Assembly (NCBI RefSeq): GCF_900099935.1
Contig: NZ_FNEK01000008.1
Span: forward strand, 1 to 64,000
Length of the DNA: 64,000 nt
Origin: Aliiruegeria lutimaris
Lineage (GTDB): Bacteria; Pseudomonadota; Alphaproteobacteria; Rhodobacterales; Rhodobacteraceae
Direction of reading: 5' to 3'
A program made the translations under genes and the position numbers. Positions within the stretch are counted from its first letter, which is position 1, and every line of letters begins with the position of its first letter. The notes under the pieces are model-generated. The model was not told the origin of the DNA, ran no database searches, and worked only from the letters and a program-made list of their open reading frames with translations. Shown here piece by piece: positions 8,502-16,706 of the stretch.

Positions 8502-9194
8502 ATGAAAGACGTTGACGACAAGTTCCTGAAGAACATCGACAAGGAGTTCCCCCTGCGGGAGGAGCTGCGTCCCCGGACCGTGACGACACCCGATGGTCAG
8601 GAGATCGAGATCGAACCGCTCAAGGATTATTTCTGCGAGGCGGCGCCGAAGGTGCATCCCAAGGCCTATATCCCGATCGTCGAGAATTTCTACAACTGGG
8701 CGCGGGCCAACTCGCTCTGGATTCTCGGCTTCGGTACCGGATGCGGCGCCATCGAGATGCGCCCGCTGATGACCCCGCGCTTCGATGCGTACCGCTACGG
8801 CATCCAGTGGCGCCCGACGCCGCGGCAGGCGAACCTGCTGATGATCTCGGGCTATCTCTCGGTGAAAACGCTCAAGCGCGCGGTCCGCGCCTACGAGCAG
8901 ATGCAGGGGCCGAAATACGTGGTCGGACTTGGGTCCTGCACCATCAATGGCGGCATGTACTGGGATAGCTACAATACGATCAAGAAGCTGGACCAGTACC
9001 TGCCCGTCGATCTTTACATTGCCGGTTGCATGCCGCGCCCCGAGGCGCTGCTCGCCGGCTTCATGGATCTCAAGAAACTGATCAAGGCCGGGAAATGCGA
9101 AGGGGCGAACAAGTACGCCGAGAACTTCGCGTTCTACAAAGAGAACCAGAAGTCCGTGATCAAGGACTGGGATATGCCGGATTACAACTGGTGA
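8502..9194 (+). CDS. NuoB/MbhJ-type iron-sulfur subunit
   Basis: A 230-residue soluble protein. The N2-type cluster region is visible: FGTGCGAIEM (C81), GSCTINGGMYWDSYN (C146) and AGCMPRPEALL (C176). Complex I NuoB has two adjacent cysteines before AIEM; here the second is glycine, leaving three obvious ligands. C45 (YFCEAAP) or C199 could contribute a fourth. The N-terminal 50 residues are an extension without clear family features. It lies 3 bases after the NuoH-like gene. Role: the terminal [4Fe-4S] cluster of the electron chain, facing the NuoD-like subunit. Confidence 0.92.
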   Translation: MKDVDDKFLKNIDKEFPLREELRPRTVTTPDGQEIEIEPLKDYFCEAAPKVHPKAYIPIVENFYNWARANSLWILGFGTGCGAIEMRPLMTPRFDAYRYGIQWRPTPRQANLLMISGYLSVKTLKRAVRAYEQMQGPKYVVGLGSCTINGGMYWDSYNTIKKLDQYLPVDLYIAGCMPRPEALLAGFMDLKKLIKAGKCEGANKYAENFAFYKENQKSVIKDWDMPDYNW

Positions 9195-9730
9195 CGGAAA
9201 TGCGCGACATACATGCAAGACTGAAACAACGCCATCACCTGGGCCAGTTCGAAAGACAGCGCCCCGGCCTCGCCTTCTTCACGGTGCCGCGGGAATACCT
9301 GCGCGGCCTGCTGCTGGATTTGCGCGACAAGGAGGGGTTCAGCCACCTTGTCCTGCTGACGGCTGTGGACTGGATGGAAGAGGGGCTGTTCCAGCTCACC
9401 TACATGCTCAACAACCGTGCCGAGGACGTGACCTTCGGCATTCGCGTGATGCTCGACAGGGACGAGGCCGAGGGCGACAGCATCCACGATCTCTGGCCCA
9501 CTGCGGAGACCTACCAGCGCGAGCTCAAGGAGATGTTCGGTATCAATTTCCCCGGTTCGCCGCGGATTGACGACGAGTTCATCCTCGAAGGCTGGACCGA
9601 CCTGCCGCCCTACCGGCGCGACTTCGACAGCCTCGCCTACTCGCAGCAGACCTATGCCGAGCGTCCGGGCCGTGTGACCCACGATCCGCGAGAGCACATG
9701 AAACAGAAACTTTATCCGGACGGGGTGTGA
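9191..9730 (+). CDS. NuoC/MbhK-type subunit
   Basis: About 179 residues. The C-terminal half contains QRELKEMFGINFPGSPRIDD and LPPYRRDF, the conserved ending of the NuoC 30-kDa family (E-R-E-x-x-D-x-F-G-I-x-F-x-G-x-P in complex I). The start is uncertain: a GTG at 9191 overlaps the preceding stop as GTGA, in keeping with the rest of the operon, but ATG at 9200 is equally possible and would shorten the protein by three residues. It is a structural subunit that packs against the NuoD-like protein in the peripheral arm. One base separates it from the next gene. Confidence 0.9.
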   Translation: MTEMRDIHARLKQRHHLGQFERQRPGLAFFTVPREYLRGLLLDLRDKEGFSHLVLLTAVDWMEEGLFQLTYMLNNRAEDVTFGIRVMLDRDEAEGDSIHDLWPTAETYQRELKEMFGINFPGSPRIDDEFILEGWTDLPPYRRDFDSLAYSQQTYAERPGRVTHDPREHMKQKLYPDGV

Positions 9731-9731
9731 C

Positions 9732-10910
9732 ATGTTCAGCTTCAAACCCGACCGCAGCCAGTATCCCGCCGCAGGCGAAGACGGAAAGCTCGAGATCGAC
9801 CTAGAGACGGGCAAGTATCTCAAGCTCTGGCAAGGTCCGAACCACCCCGGCATCACGGGCAACATGTCGGTCGAACTGACCGTCTGCGGCGACGAGGTCG
9901 TGAAAGGTACGACCCATGTCGGCTACCTGCACCGCGGCTTCGAGAAGCTGATGGAACGGCGGACCTTCATCCAAGTCTTCCCCATCGTCTGCCGCGTCTG
10001 CGTGCCCGAGCCCGACTTCAACGAGTATTGCTACGCTGCGGCGGTCGAGGATCTCGCTGGCATCGAGGTGCCGGAATATGCCGACTGGATGCGGACGCTG
10101 ATCCTCGAGATGGGCCGCTTCAACAGCTACATGATGTTCCTTGGCGGCATCGGCGGCGCGCTCGGTCTTGGCATCACCGGCCAGTGGATGACCTATCTGC
10201 GCGACATCATGCTCGACCGTTTCGAGGAACTGACCGGCGCCCGGATCTATCACATGTTCATCCTGCCGGGCGGCGTTCGCGGGCATCTGCCCGAGGGGTT
10301 CGAGGGGCGCATGGAGGAGGTGCTCGACACCGCCGAGCGTTACCTGGCCGATATCGACAGGGTCATGTTCTCCAACTCTGTCTTCAAGACCCGGACGCAA
10401 GGCGTGGGCTATATCGACCCTGCGCTCTTCGAACCTTATGGCGTCACCGGTCCCAATGCCCGCGCCGGCGGCGTGGCCAAGGACCTGCGCAAGGACAGCC
10501 CGTATCTCGTCTACGATCAGCTCGATTTCGACGTGGTAACGCATACTGACAGCGACATCTGGGCCCGTTCCAACGTGCGCCGGCAGGATGTGCAGGTCTC
10601 CATCGACCTGATCCGTCAGATCCTGCGCAAGATGCCGAAAACGGGCCCTGCCATGGCGAAGATCCCCAATGTCCTGCATTGGAAGATCCCGCGCGGCGAG
10701 ACCTACATCAGGGGCGAATGCTCGCGCGGCGAGTACGGCTACTACCTCGTGTCGGACGGATCGGGCTACCCGCGCCGTATCAACGTGCGAGGGCCGAGCT
10801 ACACCCACGCGATGGCGCTTCTGGAACATATGATTCCGGGAACGAACATCTCCGACGTCGCAGCGCTGATGGTGTCGCTGCACACCTATCCCCCCGAGAT
10901 CGAGAGGTAA
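9732..10910 (+). CDS. NuoD/MbhL/MbxL-type large subunit without NiFe ligands
   Basis: A 392-residue protein. HVGYLHRGFEKLMERRTF (about 62-79) is the conserved N-terminal block of the NuoD/hydrogenase large-subunit family. A CRVC pair follows at C87 and C90, at the place of the first CxxC of NiFe hydrogenases. The C terminus ends SLHTYPPEIER where hydrogenases carry DPCxxC, so the second metal-binding pair is absent and it cannot be a normal NiFe hydrogenase. The complex I motif GPxHPxxHG reads GPNHPGITG, so the quinone-site histidine is also missing. This combination, one CxxC retained and one lost, resembles MbxL/MbsL-type proteins. It probably houses a modified catalytic or electron-exit site next to the NuoB-like cluster. 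Confidence 0.9.
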   Translation: MFSFKPDRSQYPAAGEDGKLEIDLETGKYLKLWQGPNHPGITGNMSVELTVCGDEVVKGTTHVGYLHRGFEKLMERRTFIQVFPIVCRVCVPEPDFNEYCYAAAVEDLAGIEVPEYADWMRTLILEMGRFNSYMMFLGGIGGALGLGITGQWMTYLRDIMLDRFEELTGARIYHMFILPGGVRGHLPEGFEGRMEEVLDTAERYLADIDRVMFSNSVFKTRTQGVGYIDPALFEPYGVTGPNARAGGVAKDLRKDSPYLVYDQLDFDVVTHTDSDIWARSNVRRQDVQVSIDLIRQILRKMPKTGPAMAKIPNVLHWKIPRGETYIRGECSRGEYGYYLVSDGSGYPRRINVRGPSYTHAMALLEHMIPGTNISDVAALMVSLHTYPPEIER

Positions 10911-10913
10911 GCC

Positions 10914-12710
10914 ATGGGCCTGCGCGAAGTCCTCACCCCGTTCACCGTCTGGAAACGCGTCTTCGACGAACCAGTCACGATCAAGGACCCTATCGGCCGT
11001 CCGGGCGCAGACCGCTATCGCGGTTTTCACCAGAACGACATGGACAAATGCATCGGCTGCGGCACCTGCGAGACGATCTGCCAGAATGCGGCAATCGACA
11101 TGGTGCCGATTGAAGGAGTCGAGCCAGAAAAGGGCGATTCCGGTTTGCGCCCGCAGATCGACTATGGCCGCTGCTGCTGGTGCGCGCTCTGCGTCGATGT
11201 CTGCATGACCGGCTCGCTCACCATGTCGAACGAGTACACATGGGTGGATACCGACCCCGACAAGTTCCGCTTCATCCCCGGCATCGACGGCGACTGGAAG
11301 GACGACGTCGCGGGTTATGAACGCGAGGGCCAGCGGGTGCTCTCGGGTGTCGAGCGGATTCATATGGAGGAGATGGAGCCGGAGGCGCGGATCTGCAATT
11401 TCGACGAGATCGTCGCCGGGTACACGCGGGAAGAAGCGGTGCTCGAGGCAGACCGTTGCGTCGAGTGCGGTCTTTGCGTCGCGACCTGCCCGGCGCATAT
11501 GTCCATCCCCGATTACATCGCCGCCGTGCGTGACCAGGATTACGACCGCGGGTTGCAGCTTCTCTACGAGACCAACCCGTTCTCCGAGGTCTGCGGTCGT
11601 GTCTGCACTCACAAATGCGAGTCCTCCTGTGCCGCGCTGCACGAGGGCGACCCGATCGCCATTCGTTGGCTCAAGCGCCACATCATCGACGAGGTGCCCT
11701 TTGATCGCCGCATCGAGCTGATCGGCCAGCCAGTCGAGCCCAACGGTCGCAAGGTGGCGATCATCGGCGCAGGTCCGGCCGGCCTGACGGCTGCCTTTGA
11801 TCTGGCACGCGCCGGAACCAGCGTCGTGGTCTACGAGGCGCTGGAACATGCCGGCGGGATGATGCGCTATGGCATCCCCGAGTACCGGCTGCCCTACGAC
11901 GCGCTCGACCGCGATATCGGCGTGATCCAGGCGATGGGCGTGGAGATAAAAACCAGCTGCCGCGTTGGCCGCGACGTCATGATGGAGGATCTCCAGCGCG
12001 AAAACGACGCCGTGGTCCTTGCAATCGGGCTGCACATGGGCCGCTCGACCCGCGTTCCCGGCACCGATGGCCCGGGGGTCGAGAAGGCGGTAGACCTGTT
12101 GCGCCGTATAACCGATGGCGAAGAGGTGCCGGTTCCGGAGCAACTGGTGGTGATCGGTGGCGGCAACGTCGCGATGGATATCGCCCGTTCCATGGCCCGG
12201 CTGCAGAAGGCCAAATACGGCGAGGTCGGGATCACCCTCACGGCACTCGAGGATATCGATCATTTCCTTGCCGATCCCGAGGAGGTCGTCGAGAGCCGGG
12301 AGGAAGGTGTCGAGATCTTCGATGCCCGCGGACCGCAAGAAGTGATGCGCGACGCGTCTGGCGCGGTGACGGGCCTGCGGACCTGGCGCGTCAAGTCGAT
12401 CTTCGACGCCGAAGGCCGGTTTGCGCCCGCCTATGACGAGAGCGACGAGCGTGTTCATGCCGGCACCATGGTGATCGAGGCCATCGGCCAGGCGGCCGAC
12501 ACATCGCTGCTCGGCGAGGCCCTGACCGAGGCGCTGGAATGGAACCGTGGCCGCATCCGCATCGACGATGCTTTCCGGACATCGGAACCCTGGCTCTTCG
12601 CGGCCGGCGATGCGGTGAAAGGACCCGATGTGATCACTGCGGTGGCTGACGGCCATCGCGTTGCCCGCACGGTGATGGAAGAATTCTCAGCAAGGCAGGT
12701 GATGCAATGA
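10914..12710 (+). CDS. Fusion of NuoI/MbhN-type ferredoxin with NfnB/GltD-type FAD-NAD(P) oxidoreductase
   Basis: A 598-residue protein with two functional parts. Residues 1-110 are a NuoI-like two-cluster ferredoxin: C46, C49, C52, C56 and C87, C90, C93, C97. Residues 165-598 resemble glutamate synthase small subunit/NfnB: cysteines C182-C185-C188-C192 and C227-C231-C235-C239, an FAD fold at VAIIGAGPAGLTAAFDLARA (281-300), a second dinucleotide fold at VVIGGGNVAMDIARS (about 412-426) and a C-terminal FAD-contact segment FAAGDAVKGPDVITAVADG. The fusion physically joins the NAD(P)H-reacting flavin module to the cluster chain leading to the NuoB-like subunit, replacing the NuoEFG module of complex I. 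NAD versus NADP preference is not evident. Overlaps the next gene as ATGA. Confidence 0.92.
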   Translation: MGLREVLTPFTVWKRVFDEPVTIKDPIGRPGADRYRGFHQNDMDKCIGCGTCETICQNAAIDMVPIEGVEPEKGDSGLRPQIDYGRCCWCALCVDVCMTGSLTMSNEYTWVDTDPDKFRFIPGIDGDWKDDVAGYEREGQRVLSGVERIHMEEMEPEARICNFDEIVAGYTREEAVLEADRCVECGLCVATCPAHMSIPDYIAAVRDQDYDRGLQLLYETNPFSEVCGRVCTHKCESSCAALHEGDPIAIRWLKRHIIDEVPFDRRIELIGQPVEPNGRKVAIIGAGPAGLTAAFDLARAGTSVVVYEALEHAGGMMRYGIPEYRLPYDALDRDIGVIQAMGVEIKTSCRVGRDVMMEDLQRENDAVVLAIGLHMGRSTRVPGTDGPGVEKAVDLLRRITDGEEVPVPEQLVVIGGGNVAMDIARSMARLQKAKYGEVGITLTALEDIDHFLADPEEVVESREEGVEIFDARGPQEVMRDASGAVTGLRTWRVKSIFDAEGRFAPAYDESDERVHAGTMVIEAIGQAADTSLLGEALTEALEWNRGRIRIDDAFRTSEPWLFAAGDAVKGPDVITAVADGHRVARTVMEEFSARQVMQ

Positions 12711-13201
12711 CCGAGGCGAGCAAGGAGCGACTGTCAGGAAAGGCAACGGTACGGGAGATTTTCGACGTTGCCACGGAGTTCGAAAGGGTCGCGCACCGTT
12801 TCTACTCCGAGCTGATTCCGAACGTGTCCAAGAACATTCGCTGGCTGGTGGAGGAACTGGCCGAGGAAGAACTGGAGCATGTGGAGCTGTTTTCCAACCT
12901 GGGGAAAAATCCCGAAGTCGAGTCGGTGATGGCAGCGGAAATTGCCCGCCCGGTGGCGGACAGCAAGTTTTCCGATTGCGTGCATACACCGGATCTCGGC
13001 GCCAACCCGGATGATCAGGCTGTGCTGCAATACGCGCTGATGCGGGAAAGCGCGGCCATGGATCAATATACCGAACTTGCCGAAAGCGCCCCGGAAGGTC
13101 CGCTGAAGGAAGCCTTTGTCTTCCTTGCCAACGAAGAAACCAAGCACAAGGCGGAACTGGAGAAGATCTACTACGAGATTGTCCATTCGGGCGGCGTTTG
13201 A
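12707..13201 (+). CDS. Rubrerythrin-like ferritin-fold diiron protein
   Basis: A 164-residue helical protein with two ExxH pairs, EELEH (around residues 54-58) and EETKH near residues 142-146, plus further glutamates in helices 1 and 3. This is the diiron ligand set of the rubrerythrin/ferritin-like superfamily. There is no C-terminal rubredoxin domain. It is the last gene of the mrp/mbx operon and overlaps the preceding stop by 4 bases, so co-production with the complex is likely. Rubrerythrins reduce peroxide with electrons from NAD(P)H or ferredoxin. A protective or electron-accepting role beside the complex is an inference. Confidence 0.85.
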   Translation: MTEASKERLSGKATVREIFDVATEFERVAHRFYSELIPNVSKNIRWLVEELAEEELEHVELFSNLGKNPEVESVMAAEIARPVADSKFSDCVHTPDLGANPDDQAVLQYALMRESAAMDQYTELAESAPEGPLKEAFVFLANEETKHKAELEKIYYEIVHSGGV

Positions 13202-13457
13202 ATCGGCTGAACCGCACCTCCGCTTTGGCGGACGGTAAGGTTGCGATGGAGCGAGCGCGCGCCGTTTTCTGAAACGGCAGACCTGCGACAACTTTGAAGT
13301 TTCCGCAAGGTTCACGGCGGCGGCCCTTTTCGGTTGCCGCCGGTTTGCGTTGTCGTGTCGTCTTGCAACTTGCTACAAGGTCAAACCGATCCGGATCCTG
13401 CGTGGACACTGGCAGAGGTTGGCGAACGCGGACGCAACCGGAAGGCCGGCGCCACTG

Positions 13458-14360
13458 TTATTCCACGAGGCGACCGTAATCCGCCGGCTGGCGGTGCATT
13501 GCGAAGTCGAAGACATTCCTGCGGATCTCGCCACAGCGGTCGAGGTTGACCCGCGCCGTGATGACCTCGTCATCCGTGCCGGCAGCCCGTGCGAGGACCT
13601 CGCCCGTCGGCGCAACGATGACGCTGCCACCAATCAGATCGCAACCTTCCTCGCGCCCGGCCTTGGCCGTTGCAATCGCCCAGAGCCCGTTCTGATAGCA
13701 CCCCGCCTGGATCGACAACTCGTTGTGGAAATATTGCAGGTGATCATGCTCTGGCGCGGGCGGGTAGTGCAGGGGCGTGTTGTAGCCCAGCACGACCAGT
13801 TCGGCGCCACCAAGCCCCAGCATCCGCCAGGTTTCCGGCCAGCGACGGTCATTGCAGATGCACATGCCCAGCTTGCCGCCCATGGCGTCGAAAACCGGGA
13901 AACCCAGATCGCCCTTTTCGAAATAACGTTTTTCGAGGTGCTGGAAGGGGCGCCAGTCTTCGTGCTCCCAATGCCCCGGCAGGTGGATCTTGTGATACTT
14001 GCCGACAATCTTGCCCGTCGCATCGACGAGGATCGCGGTGTTGAACCGCCGTCCCTCCGGGGTGAGTTCCGCGTAGCCGAGATGGAAGCCGATCCCCAGC
14101 TTCGCCGCGAGATCGAACAGCGGTTGCGTGCTCGCGGAGGGCATCTCCGTCTCGAACCAGGTGGCAATCTCTGCCTCGTCCTCGATATACCAACGCGGAA
14201 AAAACGTGGTCAGCGCCAGTTCGGGGAAGACCACCAGTTCGGCGCCGCGGGCATTGGCCTCGCGCATCATTTCCATCATCCGGGCGACCGCCGAGCTGCG
14301 CGGCTCGTCGCGGGCGATGGGGCCCAACTGGGCCGCGGCAGCGATGAAAGACCGGCTCAT
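13458..14360 (-). CDS. N-carbamoyl-D-amino-acid hydrolase
   Basis: A 300-residue nitrilase-superfamily enzyme that hydrolyses N-carbamoyl-D-amino acids to the D-amino acid, CO2 and ammonia. The catalytic triad is visible: E47 in VFPELALTTFFPRW, the lysine in VGKYHKIHLPGH, and the cysteine in MCICNDRRWPETW. PFQHLEKRYFEKGDLGFP and AHD-type substrate residues also match the well-known Agrobacterium enzyme almost word for word. It is the last gene of a minus-strand operon, and its ATG overlaps the stop of the ammonia-lyase gene (ATGA). A hydantoin racemase lies 10 kb away in the same locus, but no hydantoinase is present in the window. Confidence 0.93.
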   Translation of the reverse strand: MSRSFIAAAAQLGPIARDEPRSSAVARMMEMMREANARGAELVVFPELALTTFFPRWYIEDEAEIATWFETEMPSASTQPLFDLAAKLGIGFHLGYAELTPEGRRFNTAILVDATGKIVGKYHKIHLPGHWEHEDWRPFQHLEKRYFEKGDLGFPVFDAMGGKLGMCICNDRRWPETWRMLGLGGAELVVLGYNTPLHYPPAPEHDHLQYFHNELSIQAGCYQNGLWAIATAKAGREEGCDLIGGSVIVAPTGEVLARAAGTDDEVITARVNLDRCGEIRRNVFDFAMHRQPADYGRLVE

Positions 14361-15577
14361 GCGGCACTTCCTTCCATGATCTCTCGGTACAGCACGGGGT
14401 CTGTCGCGCCCTCGGTGCCGAAGACCAGGACGCGGGTGTCCGGGCCGAGCCCGAACGCCTCGGCGGCTTCGGGTACCTTGAGCGCGTTGGCGAGGCCCGC
14501 GAGCCCGGCAACGGCGCTTTCACCGGCGACAATGGCCGGGTCGCCGTCCAAGGGAGCAGCCAGCATGCGCATCTCGCGGATGGCCGATGAATCGGGCAGC
14601 GCCATGACAGCATCCGAATGCGTCTTCAGGATCTCCCAGGCGAGCGACGAGACCTCGCCGCAGGCGAGACCGGCCATCATCGTGTCGAGATCGCCCTCGA
14701 TGGCCGTCGGAGCGCCGGTCCGGATGCTCTCCAGCCAGCAGGCCGAGAGGTCCGGATCGGCCAGAACGACTGTCGGGCGCTCCGCGCCCCAGCGGCGTTT
14801 CGCCTGCGCCGCGACCGCCGCGGCCATGCCGCCGACGCCGGTTTGCAAAAATATATGGGTGGGCGGTTGCTCCAGCGCATCGAAAGCTTCTGCGGCCATC
14901 AGTTCATAGCCTTGCATCACGTCCTTGGGGACTTCCATGTAGCCCGGGTAGGAGGTGTCGGAGACAACGAACCAGCCCTCGCGGGTGGCGGTTTCCTGAG
15001 CTTCGCGCACGCTGTCGTCGTAATTTCCGGCGGTGCGGCGAACCTCGGCGCCATAGGCCTCGATCGCGGTCTTGCGGCCTTCGGAAACCGTGGCGTGGAT
15101 GAAGATCACGCATTTGCAGCCGAAACTCTGCGCGCCCCAGGCGACGGAACGCCCGTGATTGCCGTCTGTTGCGCAGCAGACGGTGATGTCCTTGGTGATC
15201 TCTTCATGCGCGCCGCTGACGATCTCGGCCATCGGCACCGGGTGCCCGAGCGTGGTCTCGACCTGTTTCTGCAACAGGCGGATGACGGCATAGGCACCGC
15301 CGAGCGCCTTGAAGCTGCCGAGCCCGAAACGCCCGCCTTCGTCCTTGAAATGAAGCGCAGCGATACCGAGCGCGGCGGCGCGGGCGGGCAGGGCGCGGAG
15401 CGGCGTCTCGGCATAGCCGGGCCAGGAGGAAATGGTCTCGCGCGCGGTGGCAAACGCACCGTCGCTCAGGATCTCGTCCTGGCGCGCGGTCCAGGGCGCG
15501 GCGCGGTCCGCGGCGGCGTTGATCGTGAGGGTGAAATCGTCCGCCGAACCCTCGGCGCGGGTGAGTTCTCGGGTCAT
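14357..15577 (-). CDS. dpaL: Diaminopropionate ammonia-lyase
   Basis: A 406-residue fold-type II PLP enzyme. FKDEGGRFGLGSFKALGGAYAV-type sequence (residues 77-97) contains the PLP lysine at K90 and is diagnostic for 2,3-diaminopropionate ammonia-lyase (YgeX/DpaL). ATDGNHGRSVAWGA and QTGVGGMAAAVAA provide the cofactor phosphate and glycine-rich loops. The enzyme converts 2,3-diaminopropionate to pyruvate and two ammonia, accepting both enantiomers in characterised members. It is transcribed with the TRAP transporter genes upstream and the carbamoylase gene downstream, suggesting that a diaminopropionate-type amino acid, possibly carbamoylated, is imported and degraded. Confidence 0.92.
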   Translation of the reverse strand: MTRELTRAEGSADDFTLTINAAADRAAPWTARQDEILSDGAFATARETISSWPGYAETPLRALPARAAALGIAALHFKDEGGRFGLGSFKALGGAYAVIRLLQKQVETTLGHPVPMAEIVSGAHEEITKDITVCCATDGNHGRSVAWGAQSFGCKCVIFIHATVSEGRKTAIEAYGAEVRRTAGNYDDSVREAQETATREGWFVVSDTSYPGYMEVPKDVMQGYELMAAEAFDALEQPPTHIFLQTGVGGMAAAVAAQAKRRWGAERPTVVLADPDLSACWLESIRTGAPTAIEGDLDTMMAGLACGEVSSLAWEILKTHSDAVMALPDSSAIREMRMLAAPLDGDPAIVAGESAVAGLAGLANALKVPEAAEAFGLGPDTRVLVFGTEGATDPVLYREIMEGSAA

Positions 15578-15630
15578 GTGATGTCCATGGAAATGCCCGG
15601 GCGACAGGGCGCCGCCCGGGGACGCCGCGC

Positions 15631-16668
15631 TCAGTAGGCGGCCTTTTCTTCCTCGATGCTGGCCAGCAGGGCGTCAAGCATCTCGATCCCTTCGGCGCCA
15701 TATTGCTCCTCGATCAGGGTACGCACGGCGGGCTGGGCGGCTGCGGCGAACTTGGCCTGTTCTGCGGGCGGAACAACGTTCACTTCCATCTTTTCGGCCA
15801 GCAGTGGCAGGCCCTTCTCGGAGGCCTCGATCACCCGGCTCATGGCACGACCTGATTCCGTAGCGACCTCGGCGGCCCAGTTGACCAGCGTCTTGTGCTC
15901 GTCGGAGAGCCCTTCGTAGAAGTCCGGGTTCATGGTCCAGATATAGGGCGTGATGACGTGGTTGGTAATCGAGAGGTATTTCTGCACCTCGTCGAACTTG
16001 GCGAAGGCGATGATCGGCACCGGGTTCATCTGGCCATCCGCCACGCCGGTTTGCAGCGCGGTATAGACCTCGGCCCAGGGCAGCGGCGTCGGCTGGCCGC
16101 CGAGCGAGGAGATGATCGCCTCATGCGTTGGCAGGGTCATGGTGCGGATGCGCATGCCCTCCATGTCTTCGACGCTGGCGATGGGCTTTTTCGAGTTGGT
16201 GAAGGCAAAGAAGCCGCCGGAGTCGATCAGGCCCAGCACCTTGAGGCCGGTCTTGGCTTCCAGGTCACCCACGAATTTCTCGCCGAAGGAACTTTCCTTG
16301 GTCATCACCTGGGAGGCGACGCCGATATTCGGGAAGGCAAAGGGAATGTCGAACACGCCGACCAGCGGGTAATGTTGCGCCATGCCGCCGGAAGAGGAGA
16401 TGGTGCTCTCGACGAGGCCGGAACGGACCTGGTCGATCACCTCGTTATCCTTGCCGAGCTGGCCATTGGGGAAGAGCTGCACCTCAATGGCGCCGTTGGA
16501 ATTGCTCTCGACCAGCGACTTGAACACCGCGGCCATGGTGCCGGAATGGCTCTGGAACGGGTCCTCGGGGTTAAGATGCGCGAGCCGGATGGTGACATCG
16601 GCGGCGAAGGCCGACGTTGCCATCAGCGCCGATGCAAGCCCGATCGCGGCAACTTTCATGAAGGTCAT
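15631..16668 (-). CDS. dctP: TRAP transporter solute-binding protein DctP family
   Basis: A 345-residue periplasmic protein. Residues 1-22 form a signal peptide ending TSAFA, followed by ADVTIRLAHLNPEDPFQSH, the usual first strand of DctP/TAXI-type binding proteins. SVEDMEGMRIRTM contains the conserved arginine that pairs with the substrate carboxylate, and ALQTGVADGQMNPVP is the family signature. The start at 16668 was chosen because it gives a proper signal peptide; a second ATG lies three codons in. Order in transcription is dctQ, dctM, dctP, dpaL, carbamoylase. The ligand is likely an amino-acid derivative carrying a carboxylate, by context only. Confidence 0.92.
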   Translation of the reverse strand: MTFMKVAAIGLASALMATSAFAADVTIRLAHLNPEDPFQSHSGTMAAVFKSLVESNSNGAIEVQLFPNGQLGKDNEVIDQVRSGLVESTISSSGGMAQHYPLVGVFDIPFAFPNIGVASQVMTKESSFGEKFVGDLEAKTGLKVLGLIDSGGFFAFTNSKKPIASVEDMEGMRIRTMTLPTHEAIISSLGGQPTPLPWAEVYTALQTGVADGQMNPVPIIAFAKFDEVQKYLSITNHVITPYIWTMNPDFYEGLSDEHKTLVNWAAEVATESGRAMSRVIEASEKGLPLLAEKMEVNVVPPAEQAKFAAAAQPAVRTLIEEQYGAEGIEMLDALLASIEEEKAAY

Positions 16669-16706
16669 TCTCGTTTCCTTTCCTGTTGGGGAGTTGACTG
16701 GGCCGC

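Noticed and set aside
9732-10910. NiFe hydrogenase large subunit
   Set aside because: The second CxxC is absent at the C terminus, so NiFe binding as in hydrogenases is not possible.
9801-12656. Long open frame on the minus strand opposite the NuoD-like and NuoI-NfnB genes
   Set aside because: No family motifs; it mirrors the codon pattern of well-supported plus-strand genes with conserved cysteines.
2087-13201. Canonical respiratory complex I or a simple Mrp antiporter
   Set aside because: NuoEFG, NuoA, NuoJ and MrpA are absent, and the gene order and fusions follow the Mbh/Mbx plan.
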